The translations under genes were made by a program, and so were the position numbers. The notes beneath the pieces are model-generated. The model worked only from the letters and a program-made list of their open reading frames with translations. It was not told the origin of the DNA and ran no database searches. A DNA stretch of 64,000 nucleotides from Ostrinia nubilalis (Eukaryota > Arthropoda > Insecta > Lepidoptera > Crambidae): positions 4,221,001-4,285,000 of the forward strand of contig NC_087111.1 in NCBI RefSeq assembly GCF_963855985.1. Direction: 5' to 3'. This document shows positions 1 through 11,700 of the stretch, piece after piece (the stretch's first letter is position 1; each line of letters opens with the position of its first letter).

Positions 1-15
1 TGCAATGGAGACTAA

Positions 16-141
16 TGCCCGCATTCACAAACGATAAGTGAAACAGCAAATCGAACGCACAGCTCTGTGATTGGTTCGTATGTCACCCTATGTGTCCACG
101 CGCACTGTGAGACCTCATAGTAATGTTTGTGAATACAGGCG
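16..141. mobile_element. MITE family A (CCCGTATTCACAAACGAT ends)
   Basis: A short inverted-repeat element. The left end reads GCCCGCATTCACAAACGAT and the right end reads GTTTGTGAATACAGGC. Other copies: 9983-10111, 44606-44751 and a truncated one at 48730-48846. Confidence 0.75.
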
Positions 142-1370
142 TAAAATAGCCGATGATGATGAAATAAGTTTTGCATTTGAAATAGTCGTTTCAACTAAAC
201 GATTGGCTTCTGGCTTACAATCCCGTGGCGCAAAAAGATTAACGTCAAATATATTTACTACAGCAACAGGAAATCATTGCATAGATGCGAAAGTTAGAAA
301 CATTAAAATTAAATAGGAAAAATCAACGACAGCTCGAACATTAGGTATAATTATTATGTATTGTTCATCATCGCTAAAACTTTCCCGCTTATTACAAAAA
401 AGTTAAACGCAGGACGAACACTGGTTTAAAATGTCATTTACATACTAATAACAATTAAACCGGAGTTCAACCAGAGTCTAACTTTTTGTAATAAGGGGGT
501 TTTTGTCAAAGACCCTTTTTTACTTCAATCTTTAGCTAAACGTTTTTTCCCTCTTAAAGTCTTAAGTCTTTAAATAAAAACATTTTAATTTTTGTCATTG
601 AACAAAATGTGCCGTTACTAAAAAGATCTGTAAATCCATTTCGAGGACTGCTGACTCTGGGACACGTCAAATGCAAACAGATTGGCGCCCTTATCCGCGT
701 CGAAAGCAAAAAGTAATACGGCAGATGGCGTGATTTGTAACGGAATCTTTTTAGCGCGCTGTGGAAACGCTAAGCGCTAAAATCAAATTATTTTTCAAAT
801 TGCCACTTGAAAAATTCACTTTAACACGAATGAGTTTTCGTCACTAAATCCAGTACCTATTAACCTGGAAAACTGCCCTACATCAAGTCAGAGAGCTAAA
901 ATCGAACTTTGAATTATTATACAGGATGGCCCAGAAGAAAATTCACTTTTGAAAATTCAAGGAAACGAAAACTGTACATTTTTGTAGACCTTTAACTGTT
1001 GCAATTTAAAGGAAATTTAGTGCAATTACTTTGAGTAAGGAAATGCTTTCCAAAGCATTAGGAAAAAAATCTTTGAAAAAAAAAATTTTTGCAAACATCC
1101 CTCGAAAGAAAAATTGCATGTTGTATTATTGAAATAACGGCATTGTAATTATGGCTTATCGGAGTTATTCACGATACATTTTAATTCATAACGGGCAGTC
1201 TTCGTTAGAATCCATTAATTGCCAGCATACTCGTAACTGTTAGCTCCCGATCCGTTTGGTTAGAGAAACAATTCGTTCCAATCCGATGAATATTTGAAAA
1301 ATTATACTCGGAAATTATTAGTAGAAGCAGTAGCAGAAAATATAGGCTGCACAAGTACCTTCTCTAACTT
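142..1370. other. AT-rich DNA without a recognised gene
   Basis: Only short chance frames in AT-rich sequence. No repeat family shared with the rest of the window was noticed. It may hold the missing first exon of Osiris gene 1, but no signal-peptide frame with a GT donor was seen. Confidence 0.5.
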
Positions 1371-1503
1371 CATCATCATCATCTCAGCCATAGGACGCCC
1401 ACTGCTGAACATGGGCCTCCCCCAATGCTTTCCATGTTACCCGGTTGGTAGCGGCCTGCGTCCAGCGCTTTCCTGCTACCTTTATGATGTCGTCGGTCTA
1501 CCT
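1371..1503 (-). mobile_element. RTE-type LINE 3' end fragment
   Basis: On the - strand it encodes the end of an RTE reverse transcriptase (GEA-VQQW-like residues followed by a stop) and a (TGA)n tail, seen on the + strand as TCATCATCATC then CAGCCATAGGACG. Confidence 0.7.
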
Positions 1504-2457
1504 TGTACCCACGTAAAGGACAGTTTATGTTTTATTAATGAGGAGACTATTCGTATTCGTTATCTTAATCATACTTCCCCCAAAAAGTATAATGTAAACA
1601 AATATTTGACATTAATATTTGACCCGCACAAGTCAGATTTCTCTCCAAAATGTAGGCGTATTGTTTTCTATATATGTATATATCGAGTTTTCTTTTATTA
1701 TTATTTTTCCGTCGGTATTATGTTTACTTGGCACATTTTTACGATAATTACGTTATATCTGATTTCAGAAATAACGTAAACAAAGATGTTTTCGTAGAAT
1801 TCTAGACAGAAATGGTATTTTTGTAGAAGTATTGCTTAGGGAACTGTGTGTATTATTTTATTTCAGATGTTTGTGAAAGGTATTGCTTATTTACAGCTTT
1901 GATTAAGTGCCTACATTTGTTTGTGTTTGGTAGATGTTGTTTTAGTAATTTGCTCTATAATTCTGAATATTGACTTTTTATTTGCACGTGTTATTTTTGT
2001 TGAACTTTTAGTACTCGTATTTGTGAATATAATTTGACGTCTAATGCCTTTTTCATTTTATTATTTTGAACTAATATCAGTATCTAAATACAAAGTATTA
2101 TTAGCTGTCAATTTCAGTTCAATTTTAGTTCGTACGAGTATAATAAAGTTGTAAGCTCTACACAGCGCGATAATAGAAAATGTAACATTTTCTATTTCGT
2201 AATCGTTTCGCTTTTACGTAACTACTTCGCTTCGATTGCGAAATCAAATCTCTAATCATTAAAGTCGCGGGAAGCACTTGGATGCGGGTAGCGCAGGACC
2301 AGTCATTGTGAAATTAAGGGAGACTTTTGATCAAGGTGGTCGAATTAGGTTGAAACGAGAGAGATAAAGAAAAACAATAAGTGCTATCATATTTGCCCTC
2401 ACTAGATGGCGCTGCTGTAGAGTAACGGTAACGGTAAAGGTACTGTCACTGGCTAGT
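1504..2457. other. AT-rich DNA without a recognised gene
   Basis: T-rich and AT-rich sequence with no supported coding frame. From about 2400 it joins a region of TGGCGC-type repeat pieces. Confidence 0.5.
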
Positions 2458-2646
2458 ATAGATCGATTCATCCACGAAGACGCGCCCCACCATTCTTCCG
2501 CTAATGTGTGAGTGTTATCGGCACACGCTAAATTATCCATGAGTGCACACACACACTACAATAATGACGCTCGGATTTCTCGGATCAAACTCCCCGCACC
2601 CCGCGCTTCCTCGCACCCTCCGCGTCTTTGTGGATGAAACGATCTA
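2458..2646. mobile_element. MITE with TCATCCACGAAGACGCG ends
   Basis: The left end is GATTCATCCACGAAGACGCG and the right end is its inverse (CGCGTCTTTGTGGATGAAAC). The inner part with ATTATCCATGAGTGC matches the copy at 25383-25551. Confidence 0.75.
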
Positions 2647-2679
2647 TGACGCCAACTAATGACTGAATTGGTATGAGCT

Positions 2680-2880
2680 CTGTCGTATGTCGTATTTGCA
2701 CTCACCAAATGGCGCAACTATAGAGGAAGACACTGTCACTCACTAGTAGCTAAAACAGTGGCGCCAACTGATGAGCGCTAAAGTGGTAGGATCACTATAG
2801 CATGTGCACTCACCAGGATGGCGCCACCGTAGAATAAGGCATCCGTCACTCGTCAGTGGTGCCAACTGCTAAGTATAAAA
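2680..2880 (+). repeat. Degenerate direct repeats with ATGGCGC and TGTCACTC
   Basis: Units of the kind CTCACCA-ATGGCGC then a run to GTCACTCACTAGT then GGCGCCAACTGATGAG recur two to three times here, and once more around 2400-2455 in weaker form. Confidence 0.5.
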
Positions 2881-2891
2881 ACGATAGCTCT

Positions 2892-3046
2892 CTTAAGCTT
2901 CAACCACACCAACGCGTGCCGATCGCCATCGCCGGCGCGATCAAATGCCAATGACAGGTCGCGCGACCTATGACAGTTCACGCGACCTGTCATTGGCCTT
3001 TGATCGCGCTGGCGATGGCGCGCGTTGGTGTGGTTGAAGCATTAAG
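2892..3046. mobile_element. Palindromic MITE with CTTCAACCACACCAACGCG ends
   Basis: The two arms of about 65-70 bp are nearly complementary (CTTCAACCACACCAACGCG against CGCGTTGGTGTGGTTGAAG), with a short loop near 2970. A half copy is at 57865-57955. Confidence 0.75.
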
Positions 3047-3269
3047 CCACACAAGTGAGTTTTCACGTTTATCTTTCCAACTTTCTCGTTCTCTGAAACA
3101 TAATACAACAAATACGTGGAAGTGTGTCAGACTGGGCGCTTCGAGTGAACCAATACGATTTGATGTGCTCTCTAGCTGACCCAATAATTTAGTTTTGCCC
3201 CGTGTGTTTACTCAGTTGTAACATATCGGGTGACGTTTTGTAAGTTATGACCGGGAGCGATTCTTACTT

Positions 3270-3500
3270 ATGGTCATAGCAGACTTATCAACTCGGAAAG
3301 GGATCAACACCGTATCGCCTTTCGCGAGCTGTCATCGCGTTTCGCGCGCTGTCAACCGCGAGGCGAGATGTTTACGTTACGGTGCAGATAAGTTCTTGCA
3401 GTATGGAGTTTCATACAAAGATAACCGCCTCGAGTTGATACGGTTACGATACCTTTCGTGCTACGTCCTTATCAATGCGATCGAGCTCGAATGCTAGGTA
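3270..3500 (+). repeat. GC-richer repeat shared with 31826-31985
   Basis: It holds GGAAAGGGATCAACACCGTAT and a run around TTTACGTTACGGTGC. Diverged matching stretches occur in inverted orientation at 31826-31985. The frame across it is not a convincing gene. Confidence 0.5.
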
Positions 3501-4455
3501 CTCCTCCTAACACTCACCCGCACTCCTCCTTGCGTTCCCTCCGTCCGTCACGAGAGCGTCGATGTGACGTAACGGCAGCCAGGTGCACAGTTAACTCGAC
3601 TAGTTACTATTTGTAATTGTATAAACCTAATTTACAACCAACCTTTAAACCCTTTAATTCTTGGGTTCTTATTTTCTGATGTGGTACGAAAATGTCGCCA
3701 AATCTGTAAGCAGGTAATCATTCGTCATCATCATTTCTCCCAAAACTTACTGTAAGTTTTTTAACAATCAGTATTTTTTTTGTCAAAGTGACTGAATCAT
3801 TTTACGCTAACCTGAGAACCAAATGAATTGAAAGTTAAAAGTGATTTTTGTTTTACATCATCATGAATAATATTCGTGCTATGAAATAGCGCTATTAAGT
3901 TACAAAAAAAGACAGTGCTAAGCTAGATAAGCATTCATTTTTAAAATAAAAAATCTATCGATAAATCACCAACAAAAAAATACCAAGTTCATTAACAACT
4001 CCAGTCCAAACAATAAATTACAGCTCTAAAACAATTTTCTTGTCTCACAATGCTTGCATGGAAAGTGCTGAAAGTGAAAAGTGGCTAATTAGCCAGTTTT
4101 TATTAGCCACTTTTTACGAATTAGCCGTGAATATTAATTAGAAGTGAATTTTCTCATCTCTTGTAATAATGGGTGCGTGTCCATGACTTCCACCACACGT
4201 ATCATTACCATGGAAAGTGGAAAACTAGACCGCGGATTGTTCCCAGAGCGATTGACTTCTCTTAAGGCGAAGTGTTATTGGATATTAATTAATACTCGTA
4301 TCTCTTGTTTTTCGTCACTTATGGATAGTTTACACGTATTAAGTAGTTAAGTAGGCAACTAAATTTTAACCTAATTCCAAACGTCAAGCTCTTGTTTACT
4401 ATGAAACAGCTTGTCAAAAAGTGTCAAGTAACAAGCCCAATTTAGTCACCAATTT
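3501..4455. other. AT-rich DNA without a recognised gene
   Basis: Nothing beyond chance frames and homopolymer runs was seen. Confidence 0.5.
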
Positions 4456-4632
4456 AGAGTAGGCGCACACCGTTGATTTTTCGTCGGCCGATAGTTAAGT
4501 CGGGTAGTTGATCAGTACGGGCATGTATGGGAATGCGCACACTACGCCGATTCGATTTGGCCGATTCTTCATACAATTTAAAAGTGGGCACAACTATCGG
4601 CCAACTATAAATCAACGGTGTGCGTCTACTCT
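4456..4632. mobile_element. MITE with AGAGTAGGCGCACACCG ends
   Basis: The left end AGAGTAGGCGCACACCGTTG is mirrored by CAACGGTGTGCGTCTACTCT at the right. The inside has GGCCGATAGTT and ACTATCGGCCAAC. Related remnants are at 25767-25900 and 52636-53090. Confidence 0.75.
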
Positions 4633-5046
4633 TAGTTACCTACTTATCTTATTAACACGTGTAAATCAGCCTTAAGACTGATAAGCAGATTTATTGAATG
4701 TTTTCTTGCATTTTGTTTCATGATAATTTATACCGACTTTAAAAGAGGAGGTTGTAAATTCAATTGTATGTTTTGAGCTATCTGAAGGCTCTTTATATAC
4801 TTGGACACTTTGTATTTATGAATTCTAGCGAGTTTATAGTTGATGATGTTTTTACTTTCATTTTTAACAAACTTCTGGCTTTACTCGTACTTTCATCTGG
4901 TCTTAAGTATTTAGATTACATAAAGTTTGAAATGAACCTGAAAGGGGTTAACACAATTGCAGAACTTTCTTAGTTCAAATTGGGATGAAACATAATTCAT
5001 CAACGTTTCTGCCAACTCCAATTTGGAAGGTTTTTGACTTCAACAC

Positions 5047-5171
5047 TTAGGCTGGGGTTGCACCATCTTATTTTAACTTTGACAAACGTCAAAAATCTGT
5101 CAAAATCCATACAAAAAGCACCGGTTATCGTCAAAGTTACGGTCAAAGTTAGGTGGTGCAACTCAGCCTTA
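5047..5171. mobile_element. MITE family B (GGTTGCACCA ends)
   Basis: TTAGGCTGGGGTTGCACCA at the left and TGGTGCAACTCAGCCTTA at the right, with inner inverted TTTGACAAACGTCAAA. Other copies: 7952-8073, 22666-22788, 44174-44297 and 48318-48424 (truncated). Confidence 0.8.
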
Positions 5172-5569
5172 GTTGTTCAATGTATTTTAAAAAACAGCTA
5201 AAGAACTTTCCTTTAACGAGGTTAATCGGTGTGTTTAAAACGATTAAACAAGCGTCATAGTTCAATTGTTTTCTTAATGTGAGGTGTACATAGTTCACAT
5301 CTTTGTAAACGTAGCAAAAACTACTACGTTACGTAGCGCAGTGTCTTAACACCTTTATTATTGAGTTCAATATTCATTGATTTGTCAACCAATGGAATGC
5401 GGGTAAACGGAAGTGTAGAAAAGTTTTTTCCCATCGATTACAGTCTTACTTTGTTGAACATCGCAATGATTAGGTTAGATTAAGTTGTATGTATATTTAT
5501 TTGTTATGTGATATACGTGTACAATATAGTAAGTACCATTATTGTTACTTAAAACTAGAAAAAACTGAC

Positions 5570-5625
5570 TGCCTCAGGTGGGAGATGAACTCTCAACCTT
5601 TTGTTTGCATTGAGCTGAGATAATT
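5570..5625 (-). mobile_element. Decayed tRNA-derived SINE head
   Basis: It resembles the copies at 9766-9842 and 55684-55750: ACTGCCTCAGGTGGGA then CTCTCAACCTTTTG, the reverse of a tRNA B-box region. Too decayed to be a tRNA gene. Confidence 0.4.
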
Positions 5626-6591
5626 AAATCAAAAACTTTACTAAAGATTTAAAAATGATCGTGGTTACTATACTAATATTAATTAACAACGAGATGCAAT
5701 AAATTGATATGTATTCGCTGTGTGATTTCAATAACCATTTTCATATTGTATATTATGATTATGATGACGATATGAGGGATGGATATTCTTCTTAGCATTG
5801 GCCCATTTATTGTCCTGAAGCAGTGGTAGGGTTAATACTGGGACGTGTAGAAGTGCTTTTTTAAAGCCTACTTACAGAAATAAATGAGTTTTATTGAGTT
5901 TACTGAGATTTACTGAGTTTATTTATCCAATTTAATTCCAATGCATTCAAAATTATAAAGGCATTGTTATAGCTCAATTAAGCTGGATTAAATTGCTCCA
6001 GCCGAACACATTCCGTCCTCGCCCACAGAATCAATCAAAATTCCTCTGCAGTGTTTCAATTTAAAATAATATCATATTTCAAACTCCGTGGCTGAGTTAA
6101 AATCAGTCAAAAGATAAAACGGAGCCTTCAGAAGTTTACCCGGCAATTTTGCCCTCAAAGTTTAATATCCAGGGTTAACATTTAAAAGTTTTGTCTCTCT
6201 CTTTGCTCATAAAAATTGATGAAATTCACAAACTGGGGCGTTTTGTCCAGAATTATTAACGGAAGAAATGAAACGCTGGGAATAGTAAACTAGGCTGTCA
6301 AGATGAAACGTCGCGAATTTGACCTATTACTTACTAATAATGGACTCTAAAGTTTGAGAGGGATGGATACTGTTCCTTTTTTCATGCCAATGTCAATTTT
6401 TGTTTAGTGCTTTAAGTCACAGGCACGTGTCATATTAATGATGTCAAAATTAAATAAGGAGGAGGTTAAAAAGGAGGAAAATAATTAAATTATCAAACTT
6501 TGCCGTAACTTGTAACTGGCATTATAAATATAGAGTTTCATGAGCAATGAAGAAAGTTATAATCGCAAAATAAACACGCGATGAAGAAAAA
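5626..6591. other. AT-rich DNA without a recognised gene
   Basis: No supported gene and no clear repeat. The short frames are scattered and low in complexity. Confidence 0.5.
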
Positions 6592-7562
6592 ACCGGCCAA
6601 GTGCGAGTCGGACTCGCGCACCGAGGGTTCCGTACAAACCTGCAAGGTTTACAAAGTTCGTTCATTACGACAATCGAGTCATAACTATGGTATTTTTATT
6701 GCAAAATGAAATTCATAACATTACAATGGGGAAAGATGGAGGAGCATAAATTTAAGACAAAGATCTCTTTATCGTTTAAGTAATCCTTTATTTTATAGTA
6801 TTTGATATGAATTTCAACTTGATAGCTCTACGCGTTCATGAGGAAAAAAGTAATAAGTTTATATTTATTAAAAAATATATATTTTGTAATGTAACTAAAA
6901 ATTTAAGGTTTTCGGAATTTTTCCTTTATGTGTGCTATAAAACGTTGCTTCATGCCAAATTTCAAGATTCTAGGTCGACTGGAAGTACCCTTTAGGTTTT
7001 GATTCCCTTGCGAGTACTTGCGAGTTTCAAAATATGCAGCTTAAATTGCTGTTTCTTTTGATTGCGTTGACATAGAAGTTTGATTTTGTTACAGCTTAAA
7101 GGTATTATAGACCTGAGTATTTGGTATGAATTTCAATTTAATACCTCTACGCGTTTATGAGGAAATGGGTAGTAAGTTTAAAATTATTAAAAAAAAAATA
7201 TATTATGTGATGTAACTAAAAATTAATGGTTTTCGTAATTTTTCCTTTATCTATGCTATAAGACGTTGCTTCGTACCAAATTTCAAGATTCTGAGTTCAC
7301 GGGAAGCACCCTGTAGGTTTTTAATCCCCTGCAAGTGTCGAAAATTTGCGGCATAAACGGCTGTATCTTTTGATTGCGTTGGCTTAGAAGTTTGATTTTT
7401 TCACAGCTTCAAGGGACAGTAGACCTGAGTAATTGATATAAATTTCAGCTTCATACCTCCACGCGTTCCTGAGAAAAAGGGTCTTGACAGACGGACGGAC
7501 AGACGGACAACAAAGTGATCCTATAAGGGTTCCGTTTTTTCTTTTTGAGGTACGGAACCCTA
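6592..7562 (+). mobile_element. Non-autonomous element family G, older copy (about 970 bp)
   Basis: Starts ACCGGCCAAGTGCGAGTCGG and ends with an inverted GGGTTCCGT-ACGGAACCC hairpin followed by TAAAA. Internal modules repeat (TTTCAAGATTCT, GGTTTTGATTCCC, TTTTGATTGCGTTG). The later part has GACAGACGGACGGACAG. No coding capacity. Two near-identical relatives lie at 25924-26987 and 35932-36984. Confidence 0.75.
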
Positions 7563-7652
7563 AAAAATGGCGACCAAGGGTGTCGCCTGCGTGGCCAACT
7601 ACCAAAGAATGTTATTTTTAAATTTTTGATGAGCAGGGTCAGTAAACCTTTC

Positions 7653-7921
7653 GTTCGTTTCAGTAAAATTATGTAAAGGCCTCCTTCAAGGATTTCCACC
7701 ACGACCGGTGCTTTCTGTGACCTTCACCAGATCGTCGAACCACGTAGTGGGAGGCTTTCGGTCCGTGGTCGCCAGTCGGGAACTTTCAGCTCCAACGGCC
7801 ATATTAAGCTCTATGAACTATGTGCCTCGCCCACTGCCACTTAAGTTTGGCAATTATTCGGGCTATGTCGGTTACTTTGATTTCATGCATCTCCTCATTT
7901 ATGATTCAATTACACACTGCG
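7653..7921 (-). mobile_element. RTE-type LINE fragment, decayed
   Basis: The - strand resembles the 61295-61697 fragment (cysteine-free basic C-terminal region of the RTE polyprotein), with frameshifts and substitutions. Confidence 0.65.
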
Positions 7922-7951
7922 AAAAATAAACCAAATATTTCTCTCATACTA

Positions 7952-8073
7952 TGACTGAGTTGCACCATAATACTTTAACTTTAACAAACGTCAAAAGTCT
8001 GTCAAACTTCATACAAAATACACCGGTTGAGGTCATAGTTACATTTGAAGTAAGGTGGTGCAACTCATCCTAA
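7952..8073. mobile_element. MITE family B copy
   Basis: TGAGTTGCACCATAATAC at the left and GGTGGTGCAACTCATCCTA at the right, with inner AACAAACGTCAAAAG. Confidence 0.75.
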
Positions 8074-8157
8074 GAGTGTAGTATGTTAGTTAAATGTTTA
8101 AGCACATGATGTCGTGACTTGCGTGCCCAAACAAATACACGCAGGAAGATTTCAGGA

Positions 8158-8233
8158 ATGCTACTGACAACGCCACTCGTGTAGAAGAGTTTTGGGCTGA
8201 CACTGTGTAGGTTTGTTGTTGACACGACAAGAA
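8158..8233 (+). repeat. Short dispersed repeat shared with 17386-17461
   Basis: Both copies run CTACTGACAACGCCA, then GAGTTTTGGGC, then TGTGTAGGTTTGTTG and CGACACGACAAG, with about 85-90 percent identity by eye. Family unknown. Confidence 0.6.
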
Positions 8234-8251
8234 GAAGAAGTTATTTACCTG

Positions 8252-8566
8252 TATGAGACTCACCTGATAGTAAGTGATGATCAGGCCGAAGGTGGAAGCG
8301 AACTTCACCCGGAATCCTCAACCACGGAGGAACTGGCTATCTTACCTCTAACTGCCGGAACACAACAATGCTGTTAACATTGTTGTTATGGCGACAGACT
8401 TGGGTAAGATGGTGGTAGCTAGCCAGGCGGACTTAGAACAAGCCCTACCACTAACCAAACTAAACAGAAAAATTTGCCCCCACTAGGAATCGAACCCGGG
8501 ACTTCTGCTTCTCCTCTTCTTCCTTCTAAAGCAGGTGGTCTTACAACTAGACCACAGAGGCGGTTA
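8252..8566 (-). mobile_element. tRNA-derived SINE, full-length type
   Basis: On the - strand a tRNA-like head carries an A-box-like TGGTCTAGTTG and a B-box-like GGTTCGATTCC, then a body with CTAGCTACCACCATCTTACC, then a 3' part ending near CACTTACTATCAGGTGAG. It is the same family as the copies at 14306-14634 and 50805-51130. It lies 24 bp upstream of an Osiris gene 1 exon. Confidence 0.8.
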
Positions 8567-8590
8567 AATGTTCCTTTTTCCACGTTCCAG

Positions 8591-8754
8591 ACAGCATCCC
8601 CATCAGAAGAGTCTCTCAAGCGAGGACTGAGCAACAAGTGCGCCCAGAGGGAAACGTCGGCATGCATCGCCGCGGAACTCGTAGGCTATGTGGATCGGAT
8701 GCTCAGGACGGCGTCCGTTCAGCTCAGCGAGGATGCTATGATTGTTGATGAAAG
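8591..8754 (+). CDS. Osiris gene 1, two-Cys exon
   Basis: The acceptor is TTCCAG just before 8591 and the donor is AG|GTAAGG at 8755. The frame is phase 0 in and phase 2 out. It reads as a charged start (SEESLKRGL), then Cys17 and Cys25 within NKCAQRETSACIAAELV, then an amphipathic stretch with VDRML. This is the Osiris two-Cys region, usually placed shortly after the signal peptide. The pyrimidine tract is only about 24 bp long because a SINE ends at 8566, so the branch point probably falls in transposon sequence. GC content and codon use stand out against the AT-rich surroundings. Confidence 0.85.
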
Positions 8755-11700
8755 GTAAGGGTTCAAATTCAAAACGTTAATTGCATGCGATTGCGGTCAA
8801 ATACCTGCCTTGTTCTATTTTTTTTTGCCACACCTTAGCGTAGTATCTTCTTCACTACCAATCTGTAATAACCTTTGGGGCCATGTCTTAACAAGTATTT
8901 TTGACTAATTAAGATTTTTGTGCTTTTATTTTCATTATTTTTCCTCGTCATCCACCAAAAATATTTTTTCTAAACTAATTAGGTATATCATAAGGACAGC
9001 CTTATGGTTATGGATATAGTTTTTATTCTGTTCTTGTAAAGTTAAACTTTTCTACAGAATTAACTGGCCTGCACTGTTAGGGATTTTACTGGCGGTTGGC
9101 TTTGACTGGTCAGATTTTTACTGGCGATCAAGTGAATGGCATTAGCACACTATAGGTTGGTGGGGACGAGAAGTAGAAACAGTTAATTGGAATGACTAAT
9201 TTTCATGGTCGAGTTGAGAAAAAAAACAAAGAAAATTGCAATTTTAAACACTCATACGTTTTGCGAGGCCCTGCATTAATGAACCCTGTAAAACTGGATT
9301 GCCGTGGAAACGAGCCCTCTGTCCTGGATGTATTAGGTCTTAACACTTCATGTAATCTCCTCACCCTTACCTATCCCATACAGCTTGTGACACACAATCA
9401 TCCGGCCGTCAAAATGCCTACTAACCTCCCAAAGGCAAGCAGATTGGCCACAAATTGTTTCGGACACCCTTTATCCATGAGTAATAGGCACAAAATTATC
9501 AGCTAATCCAATTAATGAGCAAATCAATCTGCGGACAAAATGTTGGGGAATTTCAGCATCGGGAATCATTGACCAACTATACCTACTACCAATACGCACA
9601 ATTCAAATTTGGGTTCGTAAAAAGCAGTGGATTAGAAAAAATAATTAGACATAATATAAACATGTTTAGCTATGTCGTGTGTAAAATGCAGTATATTATA
9701 CTAGCTTAGAGACCTTGTATCCTTGGTAAAAAATAGGGGGACTTTTAAATAAATTGAAAAAATTGAATTGCCTAAGGTGGTAAACTAACCTACGACCTTT
9801 CGCTTGCTGGACGACTGCTCTCACCATCTGAGCTGGTACATTGGAGAACATATTGAATTTACTTATTTGAAATTCAGTTCTAGATGCGGCTTTTAACGCT
9901 AAAAAATATTTTTACAAATAAGTTTTTTTACCCTTCTTTCAAGAAAATATTTCAAAATATTGTTAACACATTTAGTACTATCGCCCGTATTCACAAACGA
10001 TGCTTGCTTAAGTGAAGCAAATAGAACGCACAGCGTTGAATACAGCTCTGTGATTGGTTTGTGTGTCACGCGCACTGTGAGACCTTATTGTAATATTTGT
10101 GAATACGGGTGTATGTCTTTCATAAATTCTAAATTCATGGTTAAAGTAACATTTATTTAACAGTAGCAAATCCTTTCAGAATTTTCCTTTCGAATTCAGT
10201 AAGCGAATCAAACCCCTGTCATTATCGATGCACGGTTAAATATCGTTTACAAAACGATGCATTTATTTTAATATCGAATTGAAATGCGCATCCGATTGAG
10301 CATGATGATTAAGCGGTTATTCCAAACGAGCGATTGTATTCGAATAATTGGGACTCGTATCGACTTTACGTTAGGGCCAGCGCGAACTTTTTGAATTGTG
10401 GTTCTGTTAGGCATAGGATGAGCGCCATGATAAACTTTTATAACGAAACATTTTATCAATCTTAGGCGATTGGCCCATACATTAGTCGTCCGAAATCATC
10501 GATAAAATGTTATCAAGGCGCGCATCCGTTTTAGGCCTTTACCTACTACGGCGTTTTTTTTGTCTGAAGTTACTTCGCCCCGTGAATGGATTAGACTTTC
10601 GTAGGGAACAAAGAATTCCAAGCATCGCTAAGGCCTGGTTTTAACCAAAGCAAAGAGGAGATGAGATTGAATAATCAAATTCATTACTTCATCACCTCTC
10701 CGCTTATTTGATTATTAAAAAGCATCTTATCTCCTCTCCGCTTTGGTAAAAACCGGGCCTAAGAGCCATCAAGAGCGCTGGCGCGGCGTCCAAAGTTGCA
10801 TATCACATGGCGGAATTGTCAAACATCGCTTGGCACCGCCAGGAGAAGTCGCGCGCTGGCTCTTATGACAGAACAGCTTACGATCCATTAGCTTTAGCAC
10901 AATCATTTCCAATCGTACTACCAAGATACTGAGCTAGGTCTGCGCTGGCCCTAAGCATTTTCTACGGAATTTCACGTGCCATGTGTGCCGTGCGGTCATG
11001 TCCGAGCATACATTAATTTGAGTTAATCCTGTTATTTTAATGTAGTTATCGGTTCTGTGGAGTATTTGGATTAAACACCAGTTCATTATTAGCAATAGTG
11101 GAATATGTGATAATTGATGCTACTTATAATACTTAGCATAATACCGTAAAGGGCCTCTCAACAATGTATTACGGTTTTGTACGTATTTACTAGAGGTCGT
11201 ATCGAAGATTCACGATTACAATCTCGAATTGAAATCAGTTAAATGTCACAAGATTTGCAAGTACTATTCGAACGACGGATCACGTTCACGATTTTGAAGA
11301 ATTGAAACCAAATATCACACACATGTCTAGAGATTTCACGGGTTTTGTTCTATCACCACTTCGAGAGCTTTAGCAATTAAAGAGCTTAGAAAATATAAAA
11401 ATCACCAGCAAAATGGCATACAACTCACCGCCACAAAATAATATCCTAAAATACTGCCCTAGAAGTTTAGTATACTCGTTCATTCAAGACTAGCGACCCG
11501 CCCCAGCTTCGAACGGGTGCTAAGTATACATGTCATATAAATCTTCCTCTTGAATCACCCTGTCTATTAAAAAAAACGCATCAAAATCCGTTGCGTAGTT
11601 TTAAAGTTCTAAGCATACATAGGGACAGACAGCGGAAAGCGACTTCGTTTTATAATAATACTACATATTATGTAGTGAAGTTCTCACCAACTTACTATAT

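Noticed and set aside
1294..1779. 161-residue + strand frame
   Set aside because: Its middle is the antisense of an RTE end and the rest is AT-rich noise.
2970..3179. ATG with hydrophobic residues as the missing gene 1 first exon (possible donor near 3051)
   Set aside because: It sits in a palindromic MITE and the donor phase (1) does not match the phase 0 needed.
8568..8590. ATG at 8568 as the start of Osiris gene 1
   Set aside because: It is out of frame with the coding exon at 8591, and a clean acceptor lies between them.
9192..9506. 104-residue + strand frame inside gene 1 intron 1
   Set aside because: No motif, no splice phase that fits gene 1, and no upstream signal.
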